Source: Streptomyces sp. PR69
Lineage (GTDB): Bacteria; Actinomycetota; Actinomycetes; Streptomycetales; Streptomycetaceae
DNA: 64,000 nucleotides
NCBI RefSeq assembly: GCF_026420845.1
Contig: NZ_JAOWCB010000024.1
Coordinates: 34,350-98,349 of the forward strand
Direction: 5' to 3'
The position numbers and the translations under genes were made by a program. Under the pieces are notes generated by a model. The model saw nothing but the letters and a program-made list of their open reading frames with translations, ran no database searches and was not told the origin of the DNA. Positions within the stretch are counted from its first letter, which is position 1. Each line of letters opens with the position of its first letter. Shown piece after piece: positions 1 through 10,000 of this stretch.

Positions 1-537
1 GCCGATCCGCTGTGCGCGGTGGACGTCACGGCGCACGGCCCTGTTCCAGCACACCGCCGCGACGCCCAGCAGCTCGGGCCGTTCGGCGAGGGTGCACACC
101 TGCGAGCCGCCCATGTCACGCAGCAGCCGCAGCGAGCGCGTGGGCCGCGGAACGCCCCGGAACGGGGTGCGCAGATGCCCGAAGAGCAGGAGGTCCGGCT
201 CCTTGGCGGACTCCAGCCGCTCGGCGATGCGCTCCAGCGCGCCGGGCAGCAGCACATGGGTGGCTTCGAGGAAGAGGAGATAGTCGCCGGCGGCCCGCTC
301 CGCCCCGGCGGTGCGGCGGTCCTCGGCGCCCGCGGGCTCCGGCAGATGCACGGCCCGCACCCGCGGGTCGCCGTCGGCGATCTCGTCGAGGAGCCGGCCG
401 GAGCCGTCCGGGGATCCATCGGCCACACCGATGACCTCGATGTCCCGGAACGACTGCGAGAGCACGGACCGAAGGCATTCCCGGAGGGTTCCGCGCACAC
501 GGCGGACGGGGACGATGATGCTGAGGCGGGGCGGCAT
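1..537 (-). CDS. Family 2 glycosyltransferase, N-terminal part (runs off the window)
   Basis: The reading frame is open for 179 codons from an ATG at 537 to the window edge, so the C-terminus is missing. The start MPPRLSIIVPVR and the following SVLSQSF segment match the nucleotide-sugar fold of GT-A glycosyltransferases and closely parallel the N-terminus of the next gene (604-2985), suggesting a paralogue of that bifunctional wall-polymer enzyme. The metal-binding DXD site looks degenerate: the neighbour has FLDSDDTLVPGAL where this protein has FLEATHVLLPGAL, and the neighbour's VDDCSPD is VADGSPD here. Family assignment is firm; catalytic activity is doubtful. The missing C-terminus could carry a polymerase domain like its neighbour's, which is inference. 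Confidence 0.75.
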   Translation of the reverse strand, partial: MPPRLSIIVPVRRVRGTLRECLRSVLSQSFRDIEVIGVADGSPDGSGRLLDEIADGDPRVRAVHLPEPAGAEDRRTAGAERAAGDYLLFLEATHVLLPGALERIAERLESAKEPDLLLFGHLRTPFRGVPRPTRSLRLLRDMGGSQVCTLAERPELLGVAAVCWNRAVRRDVHRAQRIG

Positions 538-603
538 GCGCGGGCTCTTTCTCGAAGGACGGGCGGATGGGGCGGGGATGGGCGGATGGGGACGGCGGGT
601 GGC

Positions 604-2985
604 TTACGGCCTGTTGGCCGGGGACACAGCGGGGGGCCCAGCGGGGGAGATGCCGCGCTCCGTGCCCTGTGCCTGGCGGGGCAGCGCCTGCGTCCGGCGC
701 GCCGGCATCGGCGTCGGCGAAGGGGCCGGGGCCGGGGCCGGGCGGCGCTCGGCGAGGGGGATGACGGCTGGCAGGCCCGCCGTCTCCTTCAGGAAGACCC
801 GGCGCACCACGCGCTCCGCCGCGAGCCCGTCGTCGTACGGACAGAACCGTGCCCGGAAGGCGGCCCGCAGCTGCGCCGAGCGTGAGCCCTGCCAGTGCCC
901 GCTGGTGAAGATGTCGATCAGCTCGTCCTCGTCGCGGGCGACCGCGCCCGGCGGTGTGGCCCGTACGTCGAAGTACAGCCCGCGGGCCGCCTCGTACGCC
1001 TCCCAGTCGCCGGTGTGCAGCACGATGGGCCGGTCCAGGTTGGCGTAGTCGAACATCAGGGACGAGTAGTCGGTGAGCAGCGCGTCGGAGGCGAGGCACA
1101 GCTGCTCGACGCTGGGGTGGTCCGACACGTCGAGGACCCGCGGCGGCCTCCCGGCGCCGGCCGGGGCCAGCGGCGGTCCGTCGCCGAAGCGGTGCGCGCG
1201 GGTGAGCAGCGTGAAGCGGGGGCCGAGCGCCGTCGCGAGCCGTTCCAGGTCCAGCGGGGAGCGCTGGGTGCGGCGATAGTCGCGGTGGGTGGGCGCGTAC
1301 AGCACGGCGACGGCGTCCTCCGGCAGGCCCAGGGCCGCGCGCGCCGCGGCCACGTCGTCGGCCGTGGCGTGCTGGAAGACGTCGCTGCGCGGAGCGCCGT
1401 ACTCCAGGGTGGTGGCGGCGGCCGGGTAGACCCGCTCCCACACCAGCGTGGAGTGGCGGTTGGCGGAGAGCGAGTAGTCCCATTTGTCGGCGTTGGCGAG
1501 GAGCTGTGCGAAGTCCGTCCGGCCGCCTGCGGCAGGGTGTTCCTGGAGGTCGAGTCCCATGGCCTTCAACGGGGTGCCGTGGTGGGTCTGGAGCATGATC
1601 TGCCCGCGCCGCTTGACCAGCCGCCGGTCGAAGTTGACGTTGTTGACCAGATACGCGGCACGGGCCAGGGCCGTCCAGTAGGCGAAGCTGCCGGGCCGCA
1701 GCCGGCGGGTGGCCGCGGGGACGGTGTGCGCGTGCTCGGGGCCGCAGATCCAGGCGGTGCGCAGCCCCGGGACGAGTTCCCGGGCCTTCGCTTCGATCGC
1801 CGCCGGATGGCAGGTGTAGCCGCGGTTCCAGTACGCGGAGAAGACGGCGTATCGCGGGCGCAGCGGCAGCCGGAGCTGGATGCGGTAGTGCAGCTGCAGT
1901 GCGGCGGCCCGCAGGGCGCGCAGGCCCGCTGCGGCGGCCCGCCTGGCGCGGACGCGCAGCAGATGGACGCCCCGTACGGCCATGAAGGTGCGGTGGAGGC
2001 CGAGACCGACGAGCGTGTGCCGGACGCGGCCGCGGAGCGCCGGGGCCGCGCCGGGACGGCGGTGGCTGAGCTGGTCGGGGTGGCTGGGGTGGCCGCGGTG
2101 CTGGCGGTGGTGGCGATGGCGGCGGGCATGGGCGCGGGCCCGGCGGAAGAACTCGGCGCGGCTGCCGCGCGGCAGCCGCCCCCGTGAGGCGGCGATCGCC
2201 GAGAAGTGGTCGAGCATCCGGTGGAAGAGGACGGGCTGCCACCGGGCGAGTGCGGGCCGGCCGGCGAGGAAGGCGAAGACCCGGTCGTACTGGTCGAAGA
2301 CGTCGAAGTGCTTGCGGTCGGCGGTGGCCAGGATGTTGCCGCCCTGGCGGCGCTGCCGGTAGTGGACGCAGACCTGGTCGAGAGTGGCGAGGGTGTCGGC
2401 GGCCAGCAGCGCCGGGTAGGTCCAGGGGGTGTCCTCGTAGTAGCCGGGAGGGAAGGTCAGGCCCTCGCGTTCGATGAACTCCCGCTTGTACGCCTTGTTC
2501 CAGACGACCATCAGCAGCTTCAGCAGACCGGGGCGGTCGGCCAGCCGGAAGGGAGCGGGGCCCTGTTCGGTGAGGAGGGCGGCGTACTTGTTGCGTACCG
2601 TCCGGCCAGTCCAGTAGGAGCGTGCGTAGTCAAACACCAGCACCTCGGGGGCGCCGGTCTCCTCGATCCGGTCGGCGATGGCGCGCAGCGCGCCGGGGAC
2701 CAGGGTGTCGTCGCTGTCGAGGAAGAGGATGTAGTCGCCGCGGGCCTGTTCGAGTCCGGCGTTGCGGGCCGGGCCGAGGCCCGCGTTCCGCGGCAGATGA
2801 ACGGGGCGCACCCGGCGGTCGCGGGCCGCGAACTCGTCGATGATCGCTCCGCAGGCGTCGGGGGAGCAGTCGTCGACGGCGATCAGTTCAAGGTCGTCGT
2901 AACTCTGGCTCAGCACCGACTCCAGACACTCGTGCAGATATGCCTGGACCTTGAACACGGGGACGATGACGCTGAACCGGGGCAC
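604..2985 (-). CDS. Bifunctional GT2 glycosyltransferase / CDP-glycerol:glycerophosphate glycerophosphotransferase (TagF-like)
   Basis: 793 residues from a GTG start at 2985. Residues 1 to about 210 are a GT-A family 2 glycosyltransferase with an intact metal site (FLDSDD) and the VDDCSPD segment. Residues about 410-770 are a TagF-type polymerase domain with the family hallmarks LQTHHGTPLKAMG, APTHRD, and the C-terminal LLTDYSSLMFDY followed by RPIVLHT. TagF enzymes add glycerol-phosphate units from CDP-glycerol to teichoic-acid chains at the inner membrane face, so the protein likely decorates or extends an anionic wall polymer. A basic, Arg/His-rich stretch joins the two domains. A partial paralogue lies downstream on the same strand. 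The chemistry follows from the families; the polymer is not identifiable from sequence. Confidence 0.88.
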   Translation of the reverse strand: MPRFSVIVPVFKVQAYLHECLESVLSQSYDDLELIAVDDCSPDACGAIIDEFAARDRRVRPVHLPRNAGLGPARNAGLEQARGDYILFLDSDDTLVPGALRAIADRIEETGAPEVLVFDYARSYWTGRTVRNKYAALLTEQGPAPFRLADRPGLLKLLMVVWNKAYKREFIEREGLTFPPGYYEDTPWTYPALLAADTLATLDQVCVHYRQRRQGGNILATADRKHFDVFDQYDRVFAFLAGRPALARWQPVLFHRMLDHFSAIAASRGRLPRGSRAEFFRRARAHARRHRHHRQHRGHPSHPDQLSHRRPGAAPALRGRVRHTLVGLGLHRTFMAVRGVHLLRVRARRAAAAGLRALRAAALQLHYRIQLRLPLRPRYAVFSAYWNRGYTCHPAAIEAKARELVPGLRTAWICGPEHAHTVPAATRRLRPGSFAYWTALARAAYLVNNVNFDRRLVKRRGQIMLQTHHGTPLKAMGLDLQEHPAAGGRTDFAQLLANADKWDYSLSANRHSTLVWERVYPAAATTLEYGAPRSDVFQHATADDVAAARAALGLPEDAVAVLYAPTHRDYRRTQRSPLDLERLATALGPRFTLLTRAHRFGDGPPLAPAGAGRPPRVLDVSDHPSVEQLCLASDALLTDYSSLMFDYANLDRPIVLHTGDWEAYEAARGLYFDVRATPPGAVARDEDELIDIFTSGHWQGSRSAQLRAAFRARFCPYDDGLAAERVVRRVFLKETAGLPAVIPLAERRPAPAPAPSPTPMPARRTQALPRQAQGTERGISPAGPPAVSPANRP

Positions 2986-3080
2986 GGCACATCCAGTCGG
3001 TCGGCGCGGGCAGTTGGCCCGAGAACGTCCGATGGGGTGAGCTGGTTACGCCATCCGTGGCGGACAGGGGATGCACAAGG

Positions 3081-3117
3081 GGCGACGGCCCGGTGAACAG
3101 GCCCCCGGGCCGTCGTC
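3081..3117 (-). terminator. Hairpin terminator after the sugar importer operon
   Basis: Inverted repeat with a 10-bp perfect core (GACGGCCCGG, 3084-3093, against 3105-3114), extended to about 13 bp with one wobble pair. It lies about 80 bp beyond the stop of the minus-strand permease at 3196. No U-run follows, as is usual for Streptomyces hairpin terminators. Confidence 0.5.
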
Positions 3118-3195
3118 CGCGTCAACGCGCCGCCGCTGCGACAGGTTTACGCGCGAGGTTGACGCTTCACCGCTCTGCTGTGGGCGGCGCACCGG

Positions 3196-4122
3196 TCATT
3201 TGACGGCTCCCGCCATGACGCCGGAGACGAACTGGCGCTGGAAGGCGAAGAACACGGCCAGCGGGATGATCATCGAGAGAAACGCTCCGGGGGCGAGGAC
3301 GTCGATGTTGTTGCCGAACTGCCGTACCTGGCGCTGCAGAGCGACCGTGATCGGCGCGCTCTCGGAGTCCGCGAAGATCAGCGCGACGAGCATGTCGTTC
3401 CACACCCACAGGAACTGGAAGATCCCCAGCGAGGCGATCGCCGGCGCCCCCAGCGGCAGCACGACCCGGGCGAACAGCCGTATCTCACCCGCTCCGTCGA
3501 GGCGTGCGGCCTCCAGCAGCTCCCGAGGGATCTCCGCGAAGAAGTTGCGCAGCAGGAAGATCGCGAAGGGGAGGCCGAAGGCCACATGGAACAGGACCAC
3601 GCCCAGCGTGGTCTCGAAGATCCCGACGACGCCGAAGAGCTTGGACACCGGCACCAGGGCGACCTGCACGGGGACCACCAGCAGGCCGACGACGACCAGG
3701 AACCACCAGTCGCGGCCGGGGAAGTCCATCCAGGCGAAGGCGTATCCGGCGAGCGCGCCGATCACCACCACCAGCGCCGTGGCCGGGACGGTGATCATGA
3801 CGGTGGACAGCAGGGAGTCGGTGATCGCCTCGTTCTCCAGCAGCCGCCGGTAGTTCTCCGCAGTGAGCTGCGCGGGCTGGGTGAAGACCTGCCACCAGCC
3901 GCTGGCGGCGATGTCGCCGGGGGCGCGCAGCGAGGAGACCAGCAGGCCGAAGGCGGGCATCAGCCAGAACAGGCCGACGAGGACGAGGAAGACCCGGACG
4001 GCCCCGCCGCCGGTGCGGGCCGCGAGGCGCGCGGCCGGGGACCGCCGTGCCTTCGGGCGCTGTGCCTTTGGGCGTCGTGCCGTCCGCACCCGCCTGGTCA
4101 CGGTGTCGGGCTGCGCGGTCAT
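3196..4122 (-). CDS. Carbohydrate ABC transporter permease, MalG-like
   Basis: 308 residues from ATG 4122, chosen over the longer open frame because GGGAGAG lies just upstream and the ATG overlaps the stop of the upstream permease by 4 bp (ATGA), showing translational coupling. The protein has a basic cytoplasmic N-terminus, six predicted membrane helices, and the EAA loop that docks on the ATPase (ELLEAARLDGAGE, then LPLGAPA). It forms the membrane channel with the 450-residue permease encoded upstream; the lipoprotein encoded before that delivers substrate. No ATPase gene is present, consistent with a shared MsiK-type ATPase in streptomycetes (family knowledge). The substrate cannot be deduced. 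Confidence 0.9.
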   Translation of the reverse strand: MTAQPDTVTRRVRTARRPKAQRPKARRSPAARLAARTGGGAVRVFLVLVGLFWLMPAFGLLVSSLRAPGDIAASGWWQVFTQPAQLTAENYRRLLENEAITDSLLSTVMITVPATALVVVIGALAGYAFAWMDFPGRDWWFLVVVGLLVVPVQVALVPVSKLFGVVGIFETTLGVVLFHVAFGLPFAIFLLRNFFAEIPRELLEAARLDGAGEIRLFARVVLPLGAPAIASLGIFQFLWVWNDMLVALIFADSESAPITVALQRQVRQFGNNIDVLAPGAFLSMIIPLAVFFAFQRQFVSGVMAGAVK

Positions 4123-5471
4123 CGGCGGCTCTCCCTTCGCAGCCTGCGGATGTTGACGAGCATCACCGGGACGACGAGCAGGAGCAGCAGGACGGCGATG
4201 GCGCTGCCGAGGCCGAGGTCCGCGTCCGTGCCGAACGAGGAGCGGTACAGCTGCAGCGCCAGCACATTGGCGTCGTCCTGTGCGGAGCCGGGCGCGATGA
4301 TGAAGACCAGGTCGAAGATCTTCATCACATTGATCATCAGCGTGACCAGCACCACGACGAGGACGGGCGCGAGCAGCGGGACGGTGACCCTGCGGAACAC
4401 CTGCCACTCGCCCGCTCCGTCGACCCGCGCCGCCTCCAGCAGCTCCCGCGGCACGCTCGCCAGACCGGCCGCGATCAGCACCATCGCGAAGCCCGCCCAC
4501 ATCCACACATAGCTGCCGATGATCGCCGGGGTGACGAGCGTCGGACCGAGCCAGTTGACGCCGTTGTACGGCTCGCGGAAGTTCTCGCCGGGCAGCCGCA
4601 GCGTCGCGCCGTCGGCGGCGGCGGGCAGGGTGAACACCCCGTCCGCCCCGGCGCGCGCGGAGGCGACGACCTCGCCGTCCTTGACGGCCTCCACCTTGAT
4701 GCCCGCCAGGCCCAGCTCCGCCGGGTCGACGGCATTGGGCGCGCCGCCGCCGCCCCGGGTGAAGTCCAGCCAGGCCGTGCCGGTGACCCGGCCGTCGGCG
4801 GCGGGCTCCGCCGCGCGCGCGGGCCGGGCGTCCGAGGGCATCTTCGCCGGGGAGACCCCGATCAGCGGCAGCAGGACCGGGACGCCCGCGGACACCGGCT
4901 CCTTGGTGACATACGCCCCGTCCTCGCCCGCTTCGAGCGGATGGACGGGCAGCGGGCGGGCCTTGGGGAAGCCGGCCGACTCGGCGAAGGTGTCATGGAC
5001 GCCCACCCAGACGGCGTTGGCGACACCGCGGTCCGGGTCCTGCTCGTAGACAAGCCGGAAGATGATGCCGGCGGCCAGCATCGAGATCGCCATGGGCATG
5101 AAGACGATCAGCTTGAACGCCGTGCCCCAGCGGACGCGTTCGGTCAGCACGGCGAAGATCAGACCGAGCGCCGTGGCGACGGTCGGGGCCAGCACCACCC
5201 AGATCGCCGTGTTCCTCACCGCGGTGAAGACGGTGTCGTCGGAGAAGATCGCCGCGTAGTTGTCGAAACCGGCGAACGAGTCCCCGGCCTGGTCGAGGAA
5301 CGAGCGATACAGCGAGTACCCGATCGGGTAGACCACGAGTGCGCCCAGCAGCACCAGCGCCGGCAGCAGAAACGCCGCCGCGACCGCATGGCGCCTGCGG
5401 GCCGTGCTCTTGCGCTTGTCGACGGGGTGCGCAGGCGTGCGGGCCGGGCCCCCGGATGCGGTCAGCGCCAC
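4119..5471 (-). CDS. Carbohydrate ABC transporter permease, MalF-like, with a large extracytoplasmic insertion
   Basis: The frame is open from an ATG at 5534, but that would overlap the lipoprotein gene by about 60 bp. A GTG at 5471, just after that gene's stop (5476), gives 450 residues and is preferred, although its ribosome site is weak. The protein has the permease fold with the EAA motif ELLEAARVDGAGE near residue 340. Residues about 142-300 form an insertion after the third helix. Its second half (GTAWLDF, GIKVEAVKDGEVVASA, GVFTLPA) reads like a small beta-sandwich of the SdrD-B/CNA-B type. Enterobacterial MalF also carries a large periplasmic loop that contacts the binding protein, so a role in substrate-protein docking is plausible inference. 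Confidence 0.88.
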   Translation of the reverse strand: MALTASGGPARTPAHPVDKRKSTARRRHAVAAAFLLPALVLLGALVVYPIGYSLYRSFLDQAGDSFAGFDNYAAIFSDDTVFTAVRNTAIWVVLAPTVATALGLIFAVLTERVRWGTAFKLIVFMPMAISMLAAGIIFRLVYEQDPDRGVANAVWVGVHDTFAESAGFPKARPLPVHPLEAGEDGAYVTKEPVSAGVPVLLPLIGVSPAKMPSDARPARAAEPAADGRVTGTAWLDFTRGGGGAPNAVDPAELGLAGIKVEAVKDGEVVASARAGADGVFTLPAAADGATLRLPGENFREPYNGVNWLGPTLVTPAIIGSYVWMWAGFAMVLIAAGLASVPRELLEAARVDGAGEWQVFRRVTVPLLAPVLVVVLVTLMINVMKIFDLVFIIAPGSAQDDANVLALQLYRSSFGTDADLGLGSAIAVLLLLLVVPVMLVNIRRLRRESRR

Positions 5472-5475
5472 CGCG

Positions 5476-6846
5476 TCAGCTCTTGAACGCCTTGGCGGCT
5501 TCCGCCTCCAGCTTCCGCTGGGCGCCCGCCACATCCCCGGGGTTCTTCAGGAAGTCCTGGAGGATCTTCCACTCGCCCTTGCCGGGCGTGCCGCCGAACG
5601 ACTGCGGCATCTGGTCCGACATGTCAAAGCGGACGTCGTCGCCCGCGTCGATCAGCGCCTTGGCGATGCCCCGCTGGACATCGTTCGGATACGCGGCCGG
5701 GTCCAGCGCCTTGTTGGGGGAGAGGAAGCCGCCCGCGCCCGCCGAGATCGCGGCCGCGTCCGGCGAGGCCAGGAAGGTCAGCAGCGCCTGGGCGCCCTTG
5801 CTGTCTGTCAGCGCCACCGCCGCGTCGCCGCCCGTCACCACCGGCGGCTCGGCCCCGACCGCCGGGAACGGGAACACCTTGGCGTCCGTGCCGATCTTCG
5901 CCTCGGTCTGGGCGATGTTGACGGTGACGAAGTCGCCCTCGAAGACCATCGCGCCCTTGGGCTGGTCGCCGCCGGTGAAGGTCTGGGTGACGGACGCCGG
6001 GAACTCCGTCTGCAGCGCGCCGTCCGCGCCGCCCGCGATCAGCTCGGGTCTGCCGAACAGCTCGCCGAGTGTGGTCAGCGCGTCCTTCACGGACGCATCG
6101 GTCCACTTGATCTCGTGTTTGGCCAGCTGGTCGTACTTCTCGGGGCCCGCCTGGGAGAGATATACGTTCTCGAACCAGTCGGTGAGCGTCCAGCCGTCCG
6201 CGCCGGCCACCGAGACGGGGGTGACGCCCGAAGCGGAGATCGTCTCGGCCGTGGCCAGGAAGTCCTTCCAGGTGCTCGGCGGGGTCACGCCCGCGTTCTC
6301 GAAGGCCGTGTTGTTGTACCAGATCAGGGACTTGTTGGCGGCCTTGTAGTACACGCCGTACTGGACGCCGTCCACCGCGCCGAGATCCCGCCAGACCCGG
6401 GCGTAGTTCTTCTCCAGCTGCGCCATGGCCTCCGGGCCGACCGGCTTGGCCCACTTGCGCTGCACGGCCTGCCGGATCGCCCCCACCTGGGGAAGCATGG
6501 CCACATCCGGGGGACTGCCGCCCGCGATCTTCGTACCGAGGAAGTTGACGATCGGGTCCTGTGCCGGGACGAAGGTCACCTCGGCCCCGGTGCGCTTTTC
6601 GAACTCGTCGAGAACCTTGGTGAAGTTCTCCTGCTCCGGGCCGCTCCAGACCGCGGCGACCTGGATTGTCTCGCCGTCCAGCTTGGGCAGTTGGACGGTC
6701 GCCGCGGCGGAGGTCTGACCGCCGCCGGGCTCCTTGGCGCCGCCGCCCTTGCCGCTGTCGCCGTCGCCGCCGCAGCCGGTGAGGGCGAGCGCGCCTATCG
6801 CGCAGAACACCACGGCGGCCTTGCTCGTACGAAGAGTTGTGCGCAT
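5476..6846 (-). CDS. Sugar ABC transporter substrate-binding lipoprotein
   Basis: 456 residues from ATG 6846, which follows GAGACGGGGCAGAG. It carries a lipoprotein signal peptide (basic start, hydrophobic core, lipobox ALTGC around residue 25), then a Gly/Ser-rich linker and a family 1 (MalE-like) binding fold with PDVAMLPQVG, WYNNTAFENAGVTPP and TWKDFL. It is the first gene of a three-gene importer with the two permeases downstream. It captures a sugar or oligosaccharide outside the membrane. No LacI or ROK regulator is adjacent, so the ligand stays unknown. Confidence 0.92.
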   Translation of the reverse strand: MRTTLRTSKAAVVFCAIGALALTGCGGDGDSGKGGGAKEPGGGQTSAAATVQLPKLDGETIQVAAVWSGPEQENFTKVLDEFEKRTGAEVTFVPAQDPIVNFLGTKIAGGSPPDVAMLPQVGAIRQAVQRKWAKPVGPEAMAQLEKNYARVWRDLGAVDGVQYGVYYKAANKSLIWYNNTAFENAGVTPPSTWKDFLATAETISASGVTPVSVAGADGWTLTDWFENVYLSQAGPEKYDQLAKHEIKWTDASVKDALTTLGELFGRPELIAGGADGALQTEFPASVTQTFTGGDQPKGAMVFEGDFVTVNIAQTEAKIGTDAKVFPFPAVGAEPPVVTGGDAAVALTDSKGAQALLTFLASPDAAAISAGAGGFLSPNKALDPAAYPNDVQRGIAKALIDAGDDVRFDMSDQMPQSFGGTPGKGEWKILQDFLKNPGDVAGAQRKLEAEAAKAFKS

Positions 6847-7018
6847 CTCTGCCCCGTCTCTTTCGTGCGCGTGCGTCCCATGCGCCGTTTCGCGGGTCGA
6901 GCGTGCTGGTGACCGAAACCGGCGCGTCCCGTGACCGACAGGTGTACGCCCGGCCGGTCGCACGCCGCAATACCGCGCCAGGCGTCAGCCCGTCTTCTGT
7001 GATGCCCTTGTGACGCTC

Positions 7019-7057
7019 TGCCCCCGGCTGCACGGTGATCCGCGGTCCTCGGGGGCA
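7019..7057 (-). terminator. Possible terminator of the FHA/FtsK-like gene
   Basis: Inverted repeat TGCCCCCG (7019-7026) and its complement (7050-7057) with a 23-nt loop, just past the stop of the minus-strand gene ending at 7071 and upstream of the importer operon. Low confidence because the loop is long. Confidence 0.35.
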
Positions 7058-7070
7058 ACTAGACGACGGC

Positions 7071-10000
7071 TCAAGGGGAGTTGACCGGAGCGAGGGGCGT
7101 CGCGGGGGCCGCTGCCACGGAGCGTGCGGCACGCTCCAGGGCGCTGGCGAGCAGCGCCAGGTCCGTTGGCCCATTGCCCAGTTCGCGCACGGGGCGGCGG
7201 GTGGGGGGATCGCCCATCCGCTCCCATTCGAGCGGGACGACCGTGGGGCGCAGCGTGGCCGTACGGGGGATGCGGCCGGTCACCCGGCCGCTCTGGAACG
7301 GGGTCACCCGGCCGTCCGGATGCCCCAGCCTGCCCCGGCCGGGCGCGGGGTCGTCGGGGCCCGCGCCGGTCGGCGAGGGCGGCGGATCCAGCACGACGCG
7401 CAGCCGCGCCGCGCGCGCCGGCTCGGTGTCCTCGGTGCGGTCCGGGCGAGCCGAGGCCGCGACCAGGTGCACTCCCAGACGCTCGCCGTCTCGCGCCACG
7501 GCCTCCAGCGCCCGTACGACGGACCCGGCGGCGGGCCGCCCCGCGCTGCCCAGGGAAGGGGCGACCAGCGCGTCGAAGTCGTCGACGAGGACGATGAGCC
7601 GGGGGAGGCGCGGGGGGTGCGGGGCGCCTGATGCGTCCGGCTGCGGGGCGATGGGCGGTGGGGTCGCCGCGCCTCGGGTGTCGGCCGCGCCGCCCGGGGC
7701 TTCGGACGATGCGGACGGCGCCGCGCCGGAAGCAGCCGCGCCGGTCGGCGCCGCTTCGGTCGGCGCCGCTTCGGACGGGGGTTTGGGCGGGGACTCGGGC
7801 GGTGCGTCGGCCTGGTGCGGGACCGTGTGCCGGGCCGCCGGAGGCTCAGCTGCCCGCCGCCGGCCCGCGAGGCGCTCCGCCGCCTCCTGCCGCGCACTCG
7901 TGCCGTCCTTCTGGCCGCCCCGCTCGGCCCGCGCATTGCGGATCTGCCAGTCGGTGAACGGGACGCCGTCCAGCAACTCGGCCCGGCGCTTCAGCTCCGC
8001 GCCCAGGGCCTGGGCGAAGGCCCGCATACGCAGCGGATCGGAGGCGGACAAGTGATCCGTGACATGGGGGAGTTCGGCACAGGCGGCCAGTCCGGCCCCC
8101 GGCGCGCCACCGCTGACCCCGCCCGCACCCGCGCCCGCGCCGTCGACCAGCAGCAGCGCCAGCCGGTCGGGGCGGTCACCCGCCGCGAGCGAGGCGGCCA
8201 GGGAGCGCAGCAGCTCGGTGCGGCCGCTGCCCGCGGGCCCCTCGATCAGCAGATGCGGGCCCTCCGCGGTCAGGTCCACGGCGAGCGGGCCATGCGGGCC
8301 CGCGCCGAGGACGGCCGTCGCGTCGCCCCCGGGATGCGTCGCGGCGGCCCAGCGCGCCAGCAGCGACGCGGGCGTGGCACGGGCCAGCCCCAGCTCGTCC
8401 AGCAGCCGTGCGGACCGGGGCAACGGCGCGGCACGCCCCGGCCGGACGGCCGCGCCCTCCGTGCGCAGCGGGGCCAGCGCCCGGGCGAACCGCTCCGCCC
8501 AGGCCGGCGAGACCGCGTCCACCGTGCCCACCGTGCCGTGCCCGGCGGGCTGTCCGCCGGCCGTGCGCATCACCCGGAGCGCCGTGGCGACATCCCCGCT
8601 CAGCAGCCCGACGGCCCCGCACTCGCGGAACGGGCGGGACAGCGCGCACGCGCTCTCGTACGTCACCGCCACCGGCGAGGCGGGCGACGCGGCCGCCGTC
8701 TCGGCCAGCGTGACCAGATGGATGCCGGCGGCCGCTCCGGCCGCGGCCAGCCGGGCGGCGGTCTCGCGCAGCGCGGCCGTGCCGGGGTCGCCGTCGACGA
8801 CGACCACCGTGCGCGGGCCCGTGTGCCGGGCGGCCGCCTCGGCGACGGCCTGCCGATCGGCGCTCGCCCAGGCAGGGCCCAGCGGCCCCTCGTCCAGACG
8901 GCGCGTCAGCTCCGCGGCGCGCGCCGCCGCCTGCTCCCGGTCGTAGGCGAGCAGCAGCCGGCAGTCCTGGCCGTGCCCCGGCTGCAGCTGCGGCAGCCAG
9001 CCGAGCCAGGCCCACTCCGCCCTGCGCTCCTGAAGGCTCCTCGCCCGGTCCGCACTGATCAGCACGATCTCCAGGTCCGTCGGCGGGTGCAGCGCCGCGA
9101 GCTGGGCCAGGACCCAGCGGGCGAGCCCGGACAGCCGGGCCCGCGGGCCCGCGAGGCCGAGCGAACCCGCCTCGCGCAGACTCACCGTCACCGGCACCGA
9201 CGGCAGTTCGGCGCGGTCGGCGGTGCCGAGCCTGAGCACCATGGCCTCCGGGTGTCCCGCGTCCCGCTCCCACAGGCGCGGCCCCGGTCCGAGGGCGGCG
9301 AGCAGCACCGCGGCCGGGTCGGGCCAGCGCTCCACGGCGGGTGCGGACGGTGCGGCGGGCGGCTCGGCCTGCTGCGGGCGCGCCCGGGCCGGCTCATTCC
9401 TGGCGCCGGTCAGCCGCCGCGCCCATGCGCCTATGCCGCGCCTGCGGGCCGGTCCGCTCGCCGCGGGCAGCCGGGTGCCGCGCGGCGGGGTCGCCTGCCG
9501 CCTGCTGTGCGCCCGCGGAGCGTCGGGCGTCCCCGGCGCGTCCGGTGCGTCGCCGAGGGCGTGGGGCGACTGCTCGGGACCCCGCTCATGCACGGTCGCC
9601 TCGGGCGCGCCCGGCTCATGGGGTGCGTGCTGCGGTGCGACCGGCCGTTGACGGCCCTGCTTGCGGTCGGCCCGCTGCTCGTGTGGGGGCCGCCCGGCTG
9701 CGGCCGGTTCATGGGCGGCGTGCTCGGGTGTGGCCTGCGGCCGGCCGTCCTGCCCGCGGTCGGCTCCCTGCCCCTGGCCGGCCCGCTGCCCGCGCGGCGC
9801 CTGCTCGGGTGTGGCCGCGTCGCGGGGGGCGTGCTCAGAGGCGGCCGGCCGGTGGCCGCTCTGCTCATGGCCGGCCCTCTCCTGATCGCCGGCCCGCTGC
9901 TGTTGGAGAGCCGACTCGGCTGTGGCCGGGTCGTGGGAGGCGTGCTCAGGCGCGGCCGCCCGGTGGCCGCCCCGATCGTGGGCGGACCAGCGCTGGTGAG

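Noticed and set aside
116..2242. Long minus-strand open frame of about 700 codons overlapping both glycosyltransferase genes
   Set aside because: Arg/Pro/Ala-rich translation without any domain; it is the out-of-frame shadow of the GT2/TagF gene typical for high-GC DNA.
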